A stretch of DNA of 64,000 bases from G965216695 sp965216695 (GCA_965216695.1 OZ244212.1:4898001-4962000), one strand, 5' to 3'; counted from the first letter of the stretch, positions 1-9,124 are shown. The notes: a model not told the origin generated them from the letters alone. Numbers and translations are program-made.

Positions 1-104
1 CGACAATCCGTCTGGCTAAGCGCCGCAGCTACCTCGCGTGCGGAACTCCGTGAGACGTCGGCCTCGGCCGAGTGTCCACCCATCAGCACGGCAACGTTCA
101 GCAT
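1..104 (-). CDS. ddl: D-alanine--D-alanine ligase, N-terminal fragment (runs off window)
   Basis: Only the first 34 codons are inside the window; the gene continues past base 1. Reading the minus strand from the ATG at 104-102 gives a start like MLNVAVLMGGHSAEADVS followed by SSAREVAAAL. This is the usual opening of Ddl, with a beta strand, the MGG-x-SAE ATP-grasp N-terminal loop and the following helix. The family joins two D-alanines with ATP for peptidoglycan precursor synthesis in the cytoplasm. The start lies 2 bases after the stop of the GNAT gene, preceded by a GAGGCGG-like ribosome site, so the two are probably cotranscribed. The usual SAERE is SAEAD here. The call rests on a short stretch only. 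Confidence 0.8.
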   Translation of the reverse strand, partial: MLNVAVLMGGHSAEADVSRSSAREVAAALSQTDC

Positions 105-106
105 CG

Positions 107-667
107 TCAGCCGCCTCGCTGCCGCAACCGATCGATGATCGTGTTGGAATGCAGGGCTCGGCGTGCGTCTACGAGTGCCCAGCGTTCGTGATCGCGCCAC
201 TGCCCATCGATGAAGAGATAGTCGCGCGACAAACCCTCGCGCACGAATCCGCAATACTCCACCAGCCGTATCGAGCGGGCATTGTCCGGTTGAATGTTGG
301 CTTCGAGGCGGTGCAGGCCCATGGTGGTGAACGCATGTTCTATGAGTTGAACGAGTCCGTCGCGCATGAAGCCCTGACCGGCGTACGGAAGCCCTGCGTA
401 GTATCCCAGCGTGCAGGACAGAAACGATCCGCGGATGATGTTGTTCAAGTTGATGATGCCGACGATGGCGTCAGATGCAGTGTCGCACACGGCAAAGCCT
501 TCGTGGTCGTCGCGCCGCAGTCGCTCCATGTATTGTTGAAATGACAGTTTCGTAACCGGCGGGCTGATCCAGGGTTCGTGCATCTGCTGCGACGCGCGCA
601 TGAGCTTCAGAAACTCGCGCTGATCGTCGTGTCGTACTGGCCGAATGAACGTTCGCTTCGTCGTCAT
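107..667 (-). CDS. GNAT family N-acetyltransferase (RimJ/RimL-like)
   Basis: A 186-residue protein of the RimJ/RimL branch of GNAT acetyltransferases, which transfer acetyl from acetyl-CoA to an amino group, often a protein N-terminus. Visible features are the N-terminal strand (TFIRPVRHDDQREFLKL), a central GYYAGLPYAGQGFMRDGL segment with the acetyl-CoA-binding G-x-G-x-M-type loop, and the late NARSIRLVEYCGFVREGLSRDY motif typical of RimJ/RimL. Length is normal. It starts immediately after the stop of a small membrane protein and ends 2 bases before ddl. It is therefore part of a compact minus-strand run from about 1908 downward. The acceptor substrate cannot be read from the sequence. Confidence 0.85.
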   Translation of the reverse strand: MTTKRTFIRPVRHDDQREFLKLMRASQQMHEPWISPPVTKLSFQQYMERLRRDDHEGFAVCDTASDAIVGIINLNNIIRGSFLSCTLGYYAGLPYAGQGFMRDGLVQLIEHAFTTMGLHRLEANIQPDNARSIRLVEYCGFVREGLSRDYLFIDGQWRDHERWALVDARRALHSNTIIDRLRQRGG

Positions 668-886
668 CTACGTGTCGTCGCGCCCCACGAGCAAGAAGAT
701 TTCCCATAGCGTCGGCGGAATCAGCGCGATACCGAGCACCAGCAGATGCAGCGGGTGGACGCGGAACGTACCATCGACGCCCCACAGGCCGGCGAACGAA
801 AATGCGTTGGCCTCCCACGCCAGCAAGCCTGCGCTGGTGAGCGCAAAGCCAATCGCAAGCAGTACGAAGCGGAGCGCAAACTTCAT
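668..886 (-). CDS. Small two-helix membrane protein, function unknown
   Basis: A 72-residue protein with a hydrophobic N-terminal helix (about residues 3-23), a short polar loop, and a second hydrophobic helix (about 46-68). The start ATG at 886 overlaps the stop of the upstream C39-like gene in an ATGA arrangement, and its stop abuts the start of the GNAT gene. This points to translational coupling and a real gene. I do not recognise the family. Position suggests it may act with the preceding exported or envelope peptidase, but that is inference only. Confidence 0.7.
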   Translation of the reverse strand: MKFALRFVLLAIGFALTSAGLLAWEANAFSFAGLWGVDGTFRVHPLHLLVLGIALIPPTLWEIFLLVGRDDT

Positions 887-1908
887 TTCAGTAGGATATA
901 ACCCGCGCCGCGCCAGTGAAACCAAGCACGCGCAAACTGGCCTGCATCGTAGTGACGCTGCACGGTTGCGCGCTCCGGCGCCGCCGGGTCGAGCACGTGA
1001 ACGCGCCCATCGTCGACGCCATCCACCACGAGTAAATGACCGCCGGTCTGTTCCAGCGGTGCACCCGTTAGGCCGCCGGTAGGGAATCGCACGCTCGCGA
1101 CCACTGGAAACCCGGCGGCAAGTGCCGCTGCGGGTATCTGCCAATCTGGAAAAACCTCGACCGACCCCAGCACGCCGCAGCGGCTCGCGGTGAACAGCCC
1201 CAGCGGCCAGACACCGTAGGCACGCGTGACCGGATCTCGGCACGCTCGCACAAACGCTCGCCAGTCGCTCAGACGCCTGCGCCCGCGGAGGATCATTGCA
1301 ATCGCGGTCGGCGAACAGCCGCCTGCAGCCACGGAAGCGTCACCCAGACGCTGGCTGAGCGGGTACGGAATTCCGGTGGGCCGGATGTCTCGAGGAGATG
1401 GCTGAATGGCAGTGTCCAGCGTCAGCGGGCGCGCGCTGAAGGTTGCCAGATAACGCTCCGGAGCCTCCTTTGTCCACACCTCCAGTTCCAGTTCGGCGCC
1501 TGCCAATTCGGCGTGCGTGTGGAAACAATCAATGTGCGTCGACACGTCGGATCCGGTGGCTTCGGGCGGCGGGCCACCGGCCGGGATCGACATCAGAGAC
1601 CAGGCTCCCGCGCTGCTCGTCAGCGTGAACTGAAATCGGTACGCTGCGTTCAGACAGGTGAAACTGGGGACGATGATCCAGCCAGCGGGTAGCGTCGGCA
1701 GGTGCCAGCGCGTTCGGAAGCTCGACGCGTGCCTCGATCCGGGCCTCGATGCATGCCTCGATGCATGTAGGGCATCACCCTGGACCCAGTCAATCGCGCT
1801 GTCGATTGTCAGCGGGTGCAGGGCTGCGGTCGCCGGGTCTGAGTAGCGTACCGATGTGGCGTTGTCCGGGACTGCCCGGAAACGCGTGGGAGACGGATCT
1901 GCGTTCAT
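883..1908 (-). CDS. C39-like papain-fold peptidase family protein
   Basis: About 341 residues. The C-terminal half carries the features of the Peptidase_C39_2-like family: a cysteine loop GGCSPTAIAMIL near residue 200, a histidine in QTGGHLLVVDGV near residue 300, and an Asp in HVLDPAAP. These suit a Cys-His-Asp papain-like triad. The N-terminal half is a beta-rich domain of unknown role (WHLPTLPAGWIIVPSFTCL and onward). No signal peptide is visible, so the location is uncertain. The start is uncertain too: residues about 49-64 are a low-complexity HASRHAS segment encoded by short repeats near 1740-1770, and the 5' end overlaps the divergent glutaredoxin-like gene. The next gene is coupled by ATGA. 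Confidence 0.7.
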   Translation of the reverse strand: MNADPSPTRFRAVPDNATSVRYSDPATAALHPLTIDSAIDWVQGDALHASRHASRPGSRHASSFRTRWHLPTLPAGWIIVPSFTCLNAAYRFQFTLTSSAGAWSLMSIPAGGPPPEATGSDVSTHIDCFHTHAELAGAELELEVWTKEAPERYLATFSARPLTLDTAIQPSPRDIRPTGIPYPLSQRLGDASVAAGGCSPTAIAMILRGRRRLSDWRAFVRACRDPVTRAYGVWPLGLFTASRCGVLGSVEVFPDWQIPAAALAAGFPVVASVRFPTGGLTGAPLEQTGGHLLVVDGVDDGRVHVLDPAAPERATVQRHYDAGQFARAWFHWRGAGYILLK

Positions 1909-2144
1909 TCAAACTCTTTCTTACGGCCGATTGCACGCTCTGCGAAGGCGCGTTGGAGACGTTATCGAGTATGCCAGAGATGATCGGTGTTTCCGTGACG
2001 GTCGTCGATGTGATCTCGGACATCCGGCTCGTGACGCGTTATGGCCAGCGCCTGCCCGTACTTGCATCCGCCGGAGAGGAGCTCGACGCGCCGTTGACGC
2101 CGGAGCGCGTGCGGGCGTTTCTCGAGGGGCTTCCGTCGGGCTAG
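1854..2144 (+). CDS. Glutaredoxin-like protein (DUF836 type)
   Basis: A small thioredoxin-fold protein. From about residue 16 it reads LRSFKLFLTADCTLCEGAL, with a C-x2-C redox motif (Cys-Thr-Leu-Cys) after the first strand, then DVISDIRLVTRYGQRLPVLASAGEEL, which holds the cis-proline (LPVL) of glutaredoxin-like proteins. Such proteins are presumed thiol-disulfide oxidoreductases. I chose the ATG at 1854 because it gives a 96-residue product; the conserved fold begins near 1899, where only a CTG is found. Its first about 55 bases overlap the start of the divergent peptidase gene, so at least one of the two starts is probably further in. The 3' end overlaps the convergent tatD stop by 4 bases (CTAG). 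Confidence 0.7.
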   Translation: MWRCPGLPGNAWETDLRSFKLFLTADCTLCEGALETLSSMPEMIGVSVTVVDVISDIRLVTRYGQRLPVLASAGEELDAPLTPERVRAFLEGLPSG

Positions 2145-2947
2145 TGGGACGCGTTTTCCGCGACGGACGGTAAGCGGAAAAAGCGGCGCGCGTTGGCTGC
2201 GGTGGCGGCGCCGATCGTTTCTGCGGTTTCGCCGTACAGCTCTGCAAGCTGCCTAACGACGTACGGTAGAAGTGCAGGTTCGTTGCGCCGGCCGTGCTCG
2301 TCTGGCGGCGCATTGTGGGGTCTGAGATACGGCGCGTCCGTCTCGATCATCAAGCGGTGCAGCGGTATTCGTGGGATCAGGGCGCGCAACGATTCGCCAC
2401 GGCGCCGATCGCAGACCCACCCGGTAATGCCGATCATGTACCCGGCGTCCAGATAGGCTTCAAGGTCTTGCTGGGTTCCGGTAAAGCAATGAATAACAAC
2501 GTCGCGACTGACGGCGCCGTGTTGGTGCAGCAGCTCGAGCGTTTCTCCGCCGGAGTCCCGATCGTGGACGAACAGCGGTTTGTCGGTGGCCACAGCGAGT
2601 TCAATCTGTGCGCCGAAGACCGCGCGTTGAGCCTCGCGCGGCGAGAAATTGCGAAAGTAGTCCAGACCTGCTTCGCCGATGGCGCGCACAGGGCGTTGAC
2701 GTGCGTAGTCGGCAAGGACGGTCAGCCAGTCGGCATCTACGCCACCTGCGTCATGCGGGTGAACACCGGCGGTGCAGTACAGATTGGTGTCTCGATAGTC
2801 GTTGCAGTAAGCGATCGCGCGCCGCGTTTCTTCGATGGACGTAGACGTCAGAATCAGTTGAACGCCGTGCGCACGTGCCCGCTCCAGCACCGTGTCGCGG
2901 TCTGCATCGAACTGGGCGTGCAGCAGATTCACGCCAATGTCGATCAC
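2141..2947 (-). CDS. tatD: TatD family metal-dependent hydrolase (DNase)
   Basis: 268 residues from a GTG at 2947 that overlaps the TGA of slt (GTGA). The TatD TIM-barrel metallohydrolase pattern is clear: an opening VIDIGVNL in place of the usual D-x-H metal motif, TAGVHPHDA, AIGEAGLDYFRN, KPLFVHDRDS, VIHCFTGT, and IETDAPYLRP near the end. Family members are Mg-dependent 3'-5' exonucleases/deoxyribonucleases linked to DNA repair. The first motif reads GVNLLHAQF, where family members commonly have G-x-N-L-x-x-x-F; the first metal histidine appears replaced, as in E. coli TatD itself. It is translationally coupled to slt. Confidence 0.9.
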   Translation of the reverse strand: MIDIGVNLLHAQFDADRDTVLERARAHGVQLILTSTSIEETRRAIAYCNDYRDTNLYCTAGVHPHDAGGVDADWLTVLADYARQRPVRAIGEAGLDYFRNFSPREAQRAVFGAQIELAVATDKPLFVHDRDSGGETLELLHQHGAVSRDVVIHCFTGTQQDLEAYLDAGYMIGITGWVCDRRRGESLRALIPRIPLHRLMIETDAPYLRPHNAPPDEHGRRNEPALLPYVVRQLAELYGETAETIGAATAANARRFFRLPSVAENASH

Positions 2948-4947
2948 GGTACGACGAGTTCCTGTGGCTCCAGAATGGGGCCGTCCCGGCCGAGTTTGTG
3001 ACTGTAGACTTGCCGGAATGCGATGGTGTTCTTCACGTAGTTGCGGGTTTCGCGAAAGGGAATGTTTTCTACCCAAACGTCCATGGGCGTGCTTGAGTTT
3101 CCTGCAATCCATCGATCCGCGCGCCGTTCGCCGGCGTTGTAGGCGGCGGCCGCGATCGGCCGGCTGCCGTTGTAACGCTTCAGGAGTCGCGCCAGGTGGT
3201 GGCCTGCCAGCTGTATGTTTGTAGTTGGGTCATACAGATCCTTCAGCGACGGCGCAGGGAGGTTAGCGCGCTTTGCAACCAGTCGCGCGGTGGATGGGAG
3301 TAGCTGCATCAATCCTCGCGCGTTTGCGGATGATTTGGCGTGCGGATCCCACGCGCTTTCCTGGCGCGCGATCGCCATCAGAAACGGGACGGGTACGGTT
3401 GTGACGTGGCTGATGCGGTCGAAGGCGTCGACGTGAGCCACCGGAAAACGCAGATTCAAGTCATCTCGCAACTGTGCCTGGTTGGCGACCCGGATTGCCT
3501 GGTAGTGCCAACCGTGCTGAGCCAGCAGATGAGCAGCGTTCGCGAGGGCTTCGTGATCCAGAGTATCTGCCACCTGGTTCCATTCACGCCTCGCGTTAAC
3601 CAGATCGCCCACCGCGTACAATTCCAGCGACCGTTCGATAGCCGGCGTGGACGCAAGGCGTGCCAATACTTGCGGATCTGCGGTGGTGGGGTCCGGGTTG
3701 AGGCGTGCCGGTACCCCGAGTCGCTGCGCAGCCAGAAACCCGTAATAGGTTCGTTCGGTGGCGAGCGCGTTCAACAGCGACGAAGCCTGTTGCACAAGCG
3801 CGGGGTCGCCGGACTCGGCCGCGGCGCGGGCGCGCCAGTAACGCCACCTCGGTTCCGCGCGCGCCGTTTCGCTGAGGCGCGCTGAGAGAAGCATGACGCT
3901 GGACCAGTGCTGCTGTTTCACGGCATGCGTCAGCAGAGGTTCGAGCGCGGTTGGCGACAGGTCGTCGCTGAAGCTGTCGGGCCACTCACCGTCGGCGGCG
4001 CGTTGCAACAGAATTACGTCGCGAACGCGGTGCTGTTCTTCGTAGCTGAACGTGTGAGATGTCAAATACTGCGCCAGCGTTTTCTCGGCCGCGTCGGGAT
4101 CGCGTGTTGCCAGGCGCGTGAGACCGTGAAGAATGATCGCGCGATTCCTGGCGTCGTCGCTGGTGAACCAGTGAGAGGTTGAGAGTAATGACGGGCGCAC
4201 GTGCACGTCGATAAACCGCGTAGCGAGTGTTCGGTCGCGGCCCTCCGAGAGCTTTGCGAGATACCGGGCCAGGCGCAACTGGCGTGCTTCCAGTGCGAGC
4301 GCAAGGCGTTGCCACAGGAGGTCAGTGTGGAACTCGGATGACGCCAACCAGGCATCGAAAATGGGATCGCACTCCTTAGGTTGCGAGCGCGCGGTGACCC
4401 AGAGTTCCGGCACGTCTGCGAGGGCAGACGCATCCCCACCCGCGTGGCGCGCGCGGAGCCAATAGCACTTGAGTTGGGTGCTGGACTGCGGCACGTACGC
4501 ATTCCGGTAGAGTTGCCAGCGCGCGTTGCGGCCCAGATGCCTGAGCCATGCCTGACGTATGACTCGGGCAACGGGCAGCTCGTGGTGGGTATCAACAAAC
4601 GCATGAACCTCTTCAGCGGTCGCGCTCGGAAGGCGTTTGCGCAGCGCGTGGTAGTCGAGATAGGGCGCGAGTATGTAATCGGCAAGATCTGCGCGTGCCC
4701 GCGCGAACGCTTTGCGCTCGCCCCGATTCAGGCGGTCGAGCGCGCTCAGGTAAGCCGACTGTTGGGGCGTAAGGGCTGATCCGGTTGTGCTCGCTACACC
4801 ACTCGCGGCGACCTGGGTCGAGGCGCACAACAGTAACGCGGCAATCAGCCAGCCTCGCTTCGTACTGTTTCGGAGTCGACTCTGCAGGCACCGCGGGGTC
4901 TGTGCGATGGAAGCGCTGTAGTGCCCTGAACGGATACTGCGTGGCAT
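2944..4947 (-). CDS. slt: Soluble-type lytic murein transglycosylase (Slt70 family)
   Basis: 667 residues from the ATG at 4947. A hydrophobic signal segment (WLIAALLLCASTQVAASG, residues about 33-50) directs export to the periplasm. A long alpha-helical superhelical U-domain follows. The C-terminal transglycosylase domain contains MAIARQESAWDP with the catalytic Glu, then ANARGLMQLLPSTARLVA and AAYNAGERRADRW, the three SLT lysozyme-like motifs. Slt cleaves the MurNAc-GlcNAc bond to give 1,6-anhydro-muropeptides during wall turnover. Length is close to the family norm of about 640. It lies 23 bases downstream of the UspA gene and overlaps tatD by 4 bases, suggesting a usp-slt-tatD operon. Confidence 0.93.
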   Translation of the reverse strand: MPRSIRSGHYSASIAQTPRCLQSRLRNSTKRGWLIAALLLCASTQVAASGVASTTGSALTPQQSAYLSALDRLNRGERKAFARARADLADYILAPYLDYHALRKRLPSATAEEVHAFVDTHHELPVARVIRQAWLRHLGRNARWQLYRNAYVPQSSTQLKCYWLRARHAGGDASALADVPELWVTARSQPKECDPIFDAWLASSEFHTDLLWQRLALALEARQLRLARYLAKLSEGRDRTLATRFIDVHVRPSLLSTSHWFTSDDARNRAIILHGLTRLATRDPDAAEKTLAQYLTSHTFSYEEQHRVRDVILLQRAADGEWPDSFSDDLSPTALEPLLTHAVKQQHWSSVMLLSARLSETARAEPRWRYWRARAAAESGDPALVQQASSLLNALATERTYYGFLAAQRLGVPARLNPDPTTADPQVLARLASTPAIERSLELYAVGDLVNARREWNQVADTLDHEALANAAHLLAQHGWHYQAIRVANQAQLRDDLNLRFPVAHVDAFDRISHVTTVPVPFLMAIARQESAWDPHAKSSANARGLMQLLPSTARLVAKRANLPAPSLKDLYDPTTNIQLAGHHLARLLKRYNGSRPIAAAAYNAGERRADRWIAGNSSTPMDVWVENIPFRETRNYVKNTIAFRQVYSHKLGRDGPILEPQELVVP

Positions 4948-4970
4948 GGCCGTTATGTGATCTTCCCTGA

Positions 4971-5426
4971 TCAGTCGTCTGTTGCTGCGGGTGGTGAACC
5001 TACGCGCACTGCCAGCACGTCGCACGTTGCGCCGTGCAGCACACCGTTTGCCGTGGAACCGAGCAGCAAAGCAATTCCCGCCCGTCCATGGCTACCTACT
5101 ACTATTAGATCAGCATGCACGGATTGTGCTACGCGCTGAATCTCACTTTCGGGTCGTCCGAAAATCAGGTGGCGTTGGGATTCGGGAACACCCAGGGCGC
5201 CGGAAAATTCGGCCAGGTGGGATTTCGCCTGCTCGTGAATCTGCTCCTGGACGGACGAGACGTCCATTGGCACGTCACCGCCGTAAGCGAGGCTCAGGGG
5301 TTCGATCACGTGCACGATGTGCAGTTCCGCACCGTTCTGCCGGGCGAGAAGGCCGGCACGCTCTGCGACCGCCTCGGACTCCTCGGTCAAGTCTACCGCG
5401 AGAATGATGCGTCGGTAATCTTGCAT
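4971..5426 (-). CDS. Universal stress protein (UspA family)
   Basis: 151 residues with the single Usp fold: the opening RRIILAVDLTEESEAVAERA, a middle HIVHVIEP strand, and the C-terminal nucleotide motif DLIVVGSHGRAGIALLLGSTAN, which fits G-2x-G-9x-G-(S/T). This motif marks the ATP-binding Usp branch. Members are cytoplasmic stress-induced proteins. The gene leads a minus-strand run into slt and tatD, and is divergent from the membrane protein at 5496 across about 70 bases. No specific role can be assigned. Confidence 0.9.
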   Translation of the reverse strand: MQDYRRIILAVDLTEESEAVAERAGLLARQNGAELHIVHVIEPLSLAYGGDVPMDVSSVQEQIHEQAKSHLAEFSGALGVPESQRHLIFGRPESEIQRVAQSVHADLIVVGSHGRAGIALLLGSTANGVLHGATCDVLAVRVGSPPAATDD

Positions 5427-5495
5427 GTTGCTCCCCGCTGTCGTTTCCGGCGACCATACACAGATTACAGAACCCCTACAAGGTACTGATTTTCA

Positions 5496-6068
5496 ATGAC
5501 TTGGCTGGTGATTCTGCTGATATTCCTAGCCGCGTTCGGGCCGCTGTTGTGGTTTTTGCCTTCAAGCCGCGATCGGCGACTGAATCGACTGAGGCGCTCC
5601 GCCCGGAACCATGACCTTACGGTGGAGATGGGGCGGATGCCGAAGCTCGATCCGACCGCGGAGGATCGCGTGAACGCGGGTGGGCGGTCTCGGTCACTGG
5701 TACGCTTTGGCGCGGTTTACTGGCGCGGGCTACCGCACAAACTGCGGCACCTTACCGGCGCGCGCCTATTTCGCGCCGGTACGCGAGCCGCGATCGCTGC
5801 CGCCGACGGGTGGGTGTTTGATCCGGACTTCGATGCGCCGCTGGATTGGTGGCCGCGGGTTGCGCCGATGTTCGCGCCGGTGCTCGAAACGACGGACGAA
5901 AGCATCGTGGGCATTGAGTTCGACCGGCATCGGGTGGGTTTTTACTGGACCGAACGGGTGCAGGATCCCGACGTGGCGGTTGCGGAACTGTCGAACAAGT
6001 TGGACGACTTTGCAGCGCTGCTTGCGCGTGCGGACGGGGTCCTCGCGGGCGGTGACGACGACCCGTAG
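5496..6068 (+). CDS. Single-pass membrane protein, function unknown
   Basis: 190 residues. One strongly hydrophobic N-terminal segment (residues 3-23, VILLIFLAAFGPLLWFLPS) is followed by a basic stretch (SSRDRRLNRLRRSAR), giving a membrane anchor with the remainder cytoplasmic by the positive-inside rule. The rest is soluble, with no motif that I recognise. The gene is alone between the divergent usp gene and the topA promoter. Similar short anchored proteins occur next to topA in some gammaproteobacteria, from memory, but without known function. Confidence 0.7.
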   Translation: MTWLVILLIFLAAFGPLLWFLPSSRDRRLNRLRRSARNHDLTVEMGRMPKLDPTAEDRVNAGGRSRSLVRFGAVYWRGLPHKLRHLTGARLFRAGTRAAIAAADGWVFDPDFDAPLDWWPRVAPMFAPVLETTDESIVGIEFDRHRVGFYWTERVQDPDVAVAELSNKLDDFAALLARADGVLAGGDDDP

Positions 6069-6150
6069 CGGGCGCGCTCGGTGGCCCGACATTGCGCGTG
6101 ATAGCGCCGCCGATGCATCTGTGACCCGTGTCTCGAAAAACGATCCGTGC

Positions 6151-6180
6151 TTGACAGGTCTTTTCGCGACCCCGTATAAC
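6151..6180 (+). promoter_or_regulatory. Sigma70 promoter of topA
   Basis: TTGACA at 6151-6156 and TATAAC at 6175-6180 are separated by 18 bases. This is close to consensus and the right orientation for topA, giving a leader of about 85-90 bases to the ATG at 6275. Confidence 0.75.
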
Positions 6181-6274
6181 GGCGCCCGTTTTGCGTCGGC
6201 AATCCGAGCAGATCGCCGCCAGAGTGTTTGCCCGGCTCGTTCGGCCAGCCGGCTCGCCAGAAATAAGGAGATGT

Positions 6275-9037
6275 ATGCCGCGCTCGCTCGTCATCGTCGA
6301 ATCCCCAGCCAAAGCGAAGACAATCAATCGCTACCTGGGCAAGGACTACGTCGTGAAATCCAGCGTAGGCCACGTACGCGACCTGCCGACGGGTGGTTCG
6401 CGGGTCGATCCGAAGGAGCGCGCAAAGGAAGCGGCCAAGACACGTAAATTGGATCCGGAGGCGAAAGAGGCCTACAAGCGCAAGCGCGCTCGAACCCAGC
6501 TGGTACGGCGAATGGGGATCGACCCGGACAATGGCTGGGCCGCCTCCTACGAGGTTCTGCCGGGCAAGGAAAAGGTAGTCAACGAGCTTTGCAAATTGGC
6601 CGCAAACGCCGACGCGGTTTATCTCGCCACTGACCTCGATCGCGAAGGCGAGGCAATCGCGTGGCACCTGCGCGAGATCATCGGCGGAGAGCCCGAACGT
6701 TTCCGCCGGGTCGTGTTCAACGAAATCACGCGGAAGGCTATTCAGGAGGCTTTCGCTGACCCTGGTGAGCTCGACATGGACCGTGTGTACGCGCAGCAGG
6801 CGCGTCGCTTTCTGGACCGCGTGGTGGGTTTCGAGTTGTCACCGCTGCTGTGGGCGAAAGTAGCGCGCGGACTCTCGGCCGGGCGCGTCCAGTCCGTGGC
6901 GGTTCGGCTGCTCGTGGAACGCGAGCGCGAGATTCGCGCATTCGTACCCGAGGAATATTGGGAAGCGTTCGCCGATCTCGCGCGATCCGGTGCAGACGAT
7001 GCCACGCGTTTCCAGGTTGCCCGGCGCGATGGCGAGGCGTATCGGCCGACGAACGAAGAACAATCGGATGCGGCGCTCGCGGTTTTGCGGGATGCAGCAT
7101 TCACTGTCAGTAACCGCGAAGACAAGCCGACACGCACGCGGCCGAATGCCCCGTTCATCACGTCCACCCTGCAGCAGTCCGCCAGCACGCGGCTGAGTTT
7201 CAGCGTCAAGAAAACGATGACGATGGCGCAGCGGCTATACGAGGCGGGGTACATCACGTACATGCGTACCGACTCCACCAATCTGAGCACCGAAGCGGTG
7301 ACGGGTTGCCGGGACTACATAGTTGGGGAATTCGGCGAGCGCTACCTGCTCGATTCGCCGCGTACCTACGCGGCAAAAGATGAAGCGCAGGAAGCGCACG
7401 AAGCGATTCGCCCATCCAACGTAGGTACGCTGCCCGATCATCTCACCGGCGTCGACGCGGATGCGGTGCGTTTGTACGACCTGATCCGCCGGCAATTCAT
7501 AGCCTGTCAGATGCCGGACGCGGAGTATCTCAGTACGTCGGTTACCGTCGCTGCCGCTGACTTCGAACTACGCGCCCGGGGGCGCATTCTGCAGTTCGAC
7601 GGTTACACCCGGGTGCTGCCGCCGGCGTCGAGGAAAGACGACGACACGTCGCTGCCGGCCTTCGAGGTTGGGGAAACGCTGCGCCTCGACGCACTCGAGG
7701 GTGTACAGCACTTCACCAAACCGCCTCCGCGCTACGGCGAAGCCAGCCTGGTCCGAGAACTGGAGAAACGCGGAATCGGTCGGCCGTCGACGTACGCGGC
7801 GATCATTTCGACGATTCAGGATCGTGGGTACGTTACGCTCCGAAATCGCCGTTTTCACGCCGAGAAGATTGGCGAGCTGGTTACCGACCGTCTATTGGAG
7901 AAGTTCGAAAACCTGCTCGACTACGGGTTCACGGCGGAGATGGAAGCCGAACTGGACAAGATTGCCGAAGGCGACCTTGCCTGGCGGGATGTGCTGAACG
8001 ATTTTTACGGCGACTTCAGCAACAAACTCGTAGCGGCGTCGGACCCGAAGAAGGGTATGCGGCCAAACGCGCCCACGGACACCGACATTGTCTGCGACAA
8101 GTGCGGCCGAACGATGCAGGTCCGCACAGCGGCCACCGGCGTGTTTCTTGGCTGTTCGGGATATGCGCTGCCGCCGAAGGAGCGATGCACCAACACCACG
8201 AACCTCATTCCCGGCGAAGAAGCGGTGGATGTGGACGAAGACGAAGAAGGCGAATCCAAGCTGCTGCGTGCTAAACACCGGTGCGGGCAGTGCGGCACCG
8301 CAATGACCAGCTATCTGATCGACGAAAGCCGGAAACTCCACGTGTGCGGTAACAATCCGGACTGCACGGGATTCGAGGTGGAAGCCGGGGCGTTCCGAAT
8401 CAAGGGCTACGATGGCCCGACGCTCGAGTGCGACAAATGCGGCAGCGAAATGCAGCTCAAGTCGGGCCGCTTTGGCAAGTACTTCGGTTGTACGTCGGAC
8501 GCGTGCAAAAACACCCGCAAACTGTTGCGCAATGGCGAAGCCGCGCCGCCGAAAGCCGATCCGGTGCCCATGCCGGAGCTGCAGTGCGAGAAGGTGGACG
8601 ATCATTATTTGTTGCGCGACGGGGCGTCGGGCATATTCCTGGCTGCATCCCAGTTTCCGAAACATCGCGAAACGCGTGCGCCGCTGGTGTCGGAGATTCT
8701 GCCGCACGCGAATGAATTGGACCCCAAGTTTGCGTACCTGCTAAAGGCGCCCGTTTCCGATCCGGACGGCAATCCTGCGATCATTCGCTACAGTCGCAAA
8801 GCGAAGGAGCAGTACGTTCAGTCAGAAATCGATGGCAAAGCGACAGGGTGGAAGGCCTTCTACCGCGATGGAAAATGGGAGGAGCAGGTAGCGAAAGCGC
8901 CGCGCCGAAAGGCCAAAGCACCGGCTAAGAAGAAGAGTGCTGCCAAGAAAAAAACGGCGAAGAAGAAGACTGCAACCAAAAAGGTTGCGACGAAGAAAAC
9001 GGCCAAAAAGAAGGCATCCCGAGCAAAATCCGAATAA
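6275..9037 (+). CDS. topA: DNA topoisomerase I (type IA)
   Basis: 920 residues from the ATG at 6275; AAGGAG at 6265-6270 supports this start. The Toprim domain opens with LVIVESPAKAKTINRYLG and carries the acidic triad in YLATDLDREGEAIAWHL. The catalytic tyrosine is Y329 in YITYMRTDST. Three C-terminal tetracysteine zinc ribbons follow (CDKCGRTM with a later Cys; CGQCGTAM with CGNNPDC; CDKCGSEM with CTSDAC). The protein ends in a lysine/alanine tail of about 40 residues (repeats like AKKK and TKKVATKK), resembling histone-H1-like tails that bind DNA. It relaxes negative supercoils behind RNA polymerase. The gene has its own promoter. The basic tail is longer than in E. coli TopA. Confidence 0.97.
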   Translation: MPRSLVIVESPAKAKTINRYLGKDYVVKSSVGHVRDLPTGGSRVDPKERAKEAAKTRKLDPEAKEAYKRKRARTQLVRRMGIDPDNGWAASYEVLPGKEKVVNELCKLAANADAVYLATDLDREGEAIAWHLREIIGGEPERFRRVVFNEITRKAIQEAFADPGELDMDRVYAQQARRFLDRVVGFELSPLLWAKVARGLSAGRVQSVAVRLLVEREREIRAFVPEEYWEAFADLARSGADDATRFQVARRDGEAYRPTNEEQSDAALAVLRDAAFTVSNREDKPTRTRPNAPFITSTLQQSASTRLSFSVKKTMTMAQRLYEAGYITYMRTDSTNLSTEAVTGCRDYIVGEFGERYLLDSPRTYAAKDEAQEAHEAIRPSNVGTLPDHLTGVDADAVRLYDLIRRQFIACQMPDAEYLSTSVTVAAADFELRARGRILQFDGYTRVLPPASRKDDDTSLPAFEVGETLRLDALEGVQHFTKPPPRYGEASLVRELEKRGIGRPSTYAAIISTIQDRGYVTLRNRRFHAEKIGELVTDRLLEKFENLLDYGFTAEMEAELDKIAEGDLAWRDVLNDFYGDFSNKLVAASDPKKGMRPNAPTDTDIVCDKCGRTMQVRTAATGVFLGCSGYALPPKERCTNTTNLIPGEEAVDVDEDEEGESKLLRAKHRCGQCGTAMTSYLIDESRKLHVCGNNPDCTGFEVEAGAFRIKGYDGPTLECDKCGSEMQLKSGRFGKYFGCTSDACKNTRKLLRNGEAAPPKADPVPMPELQCEKVDDHYLLRDGASGIFLAASQFPKHRETRAPLVSEILPHANELDPKFAYLLKAPVSDPDGNPAIIRYSRKAKEQYVQSEIDGKATGWKAFYRDGKWEEQVAKAPRRKAKAPAKKKSAAKKKTAKKKTATKKVATKKTAKKKASRAKSE

Positions 9038-9124
9038 CTGCGATCTGCTGGGTCCGCCATGGTTGTTAACGGGTAACATCTTCGTCGTTTGACGGTGCCA
9101 CTAGAACGCGTCCCCTGCGAATCA

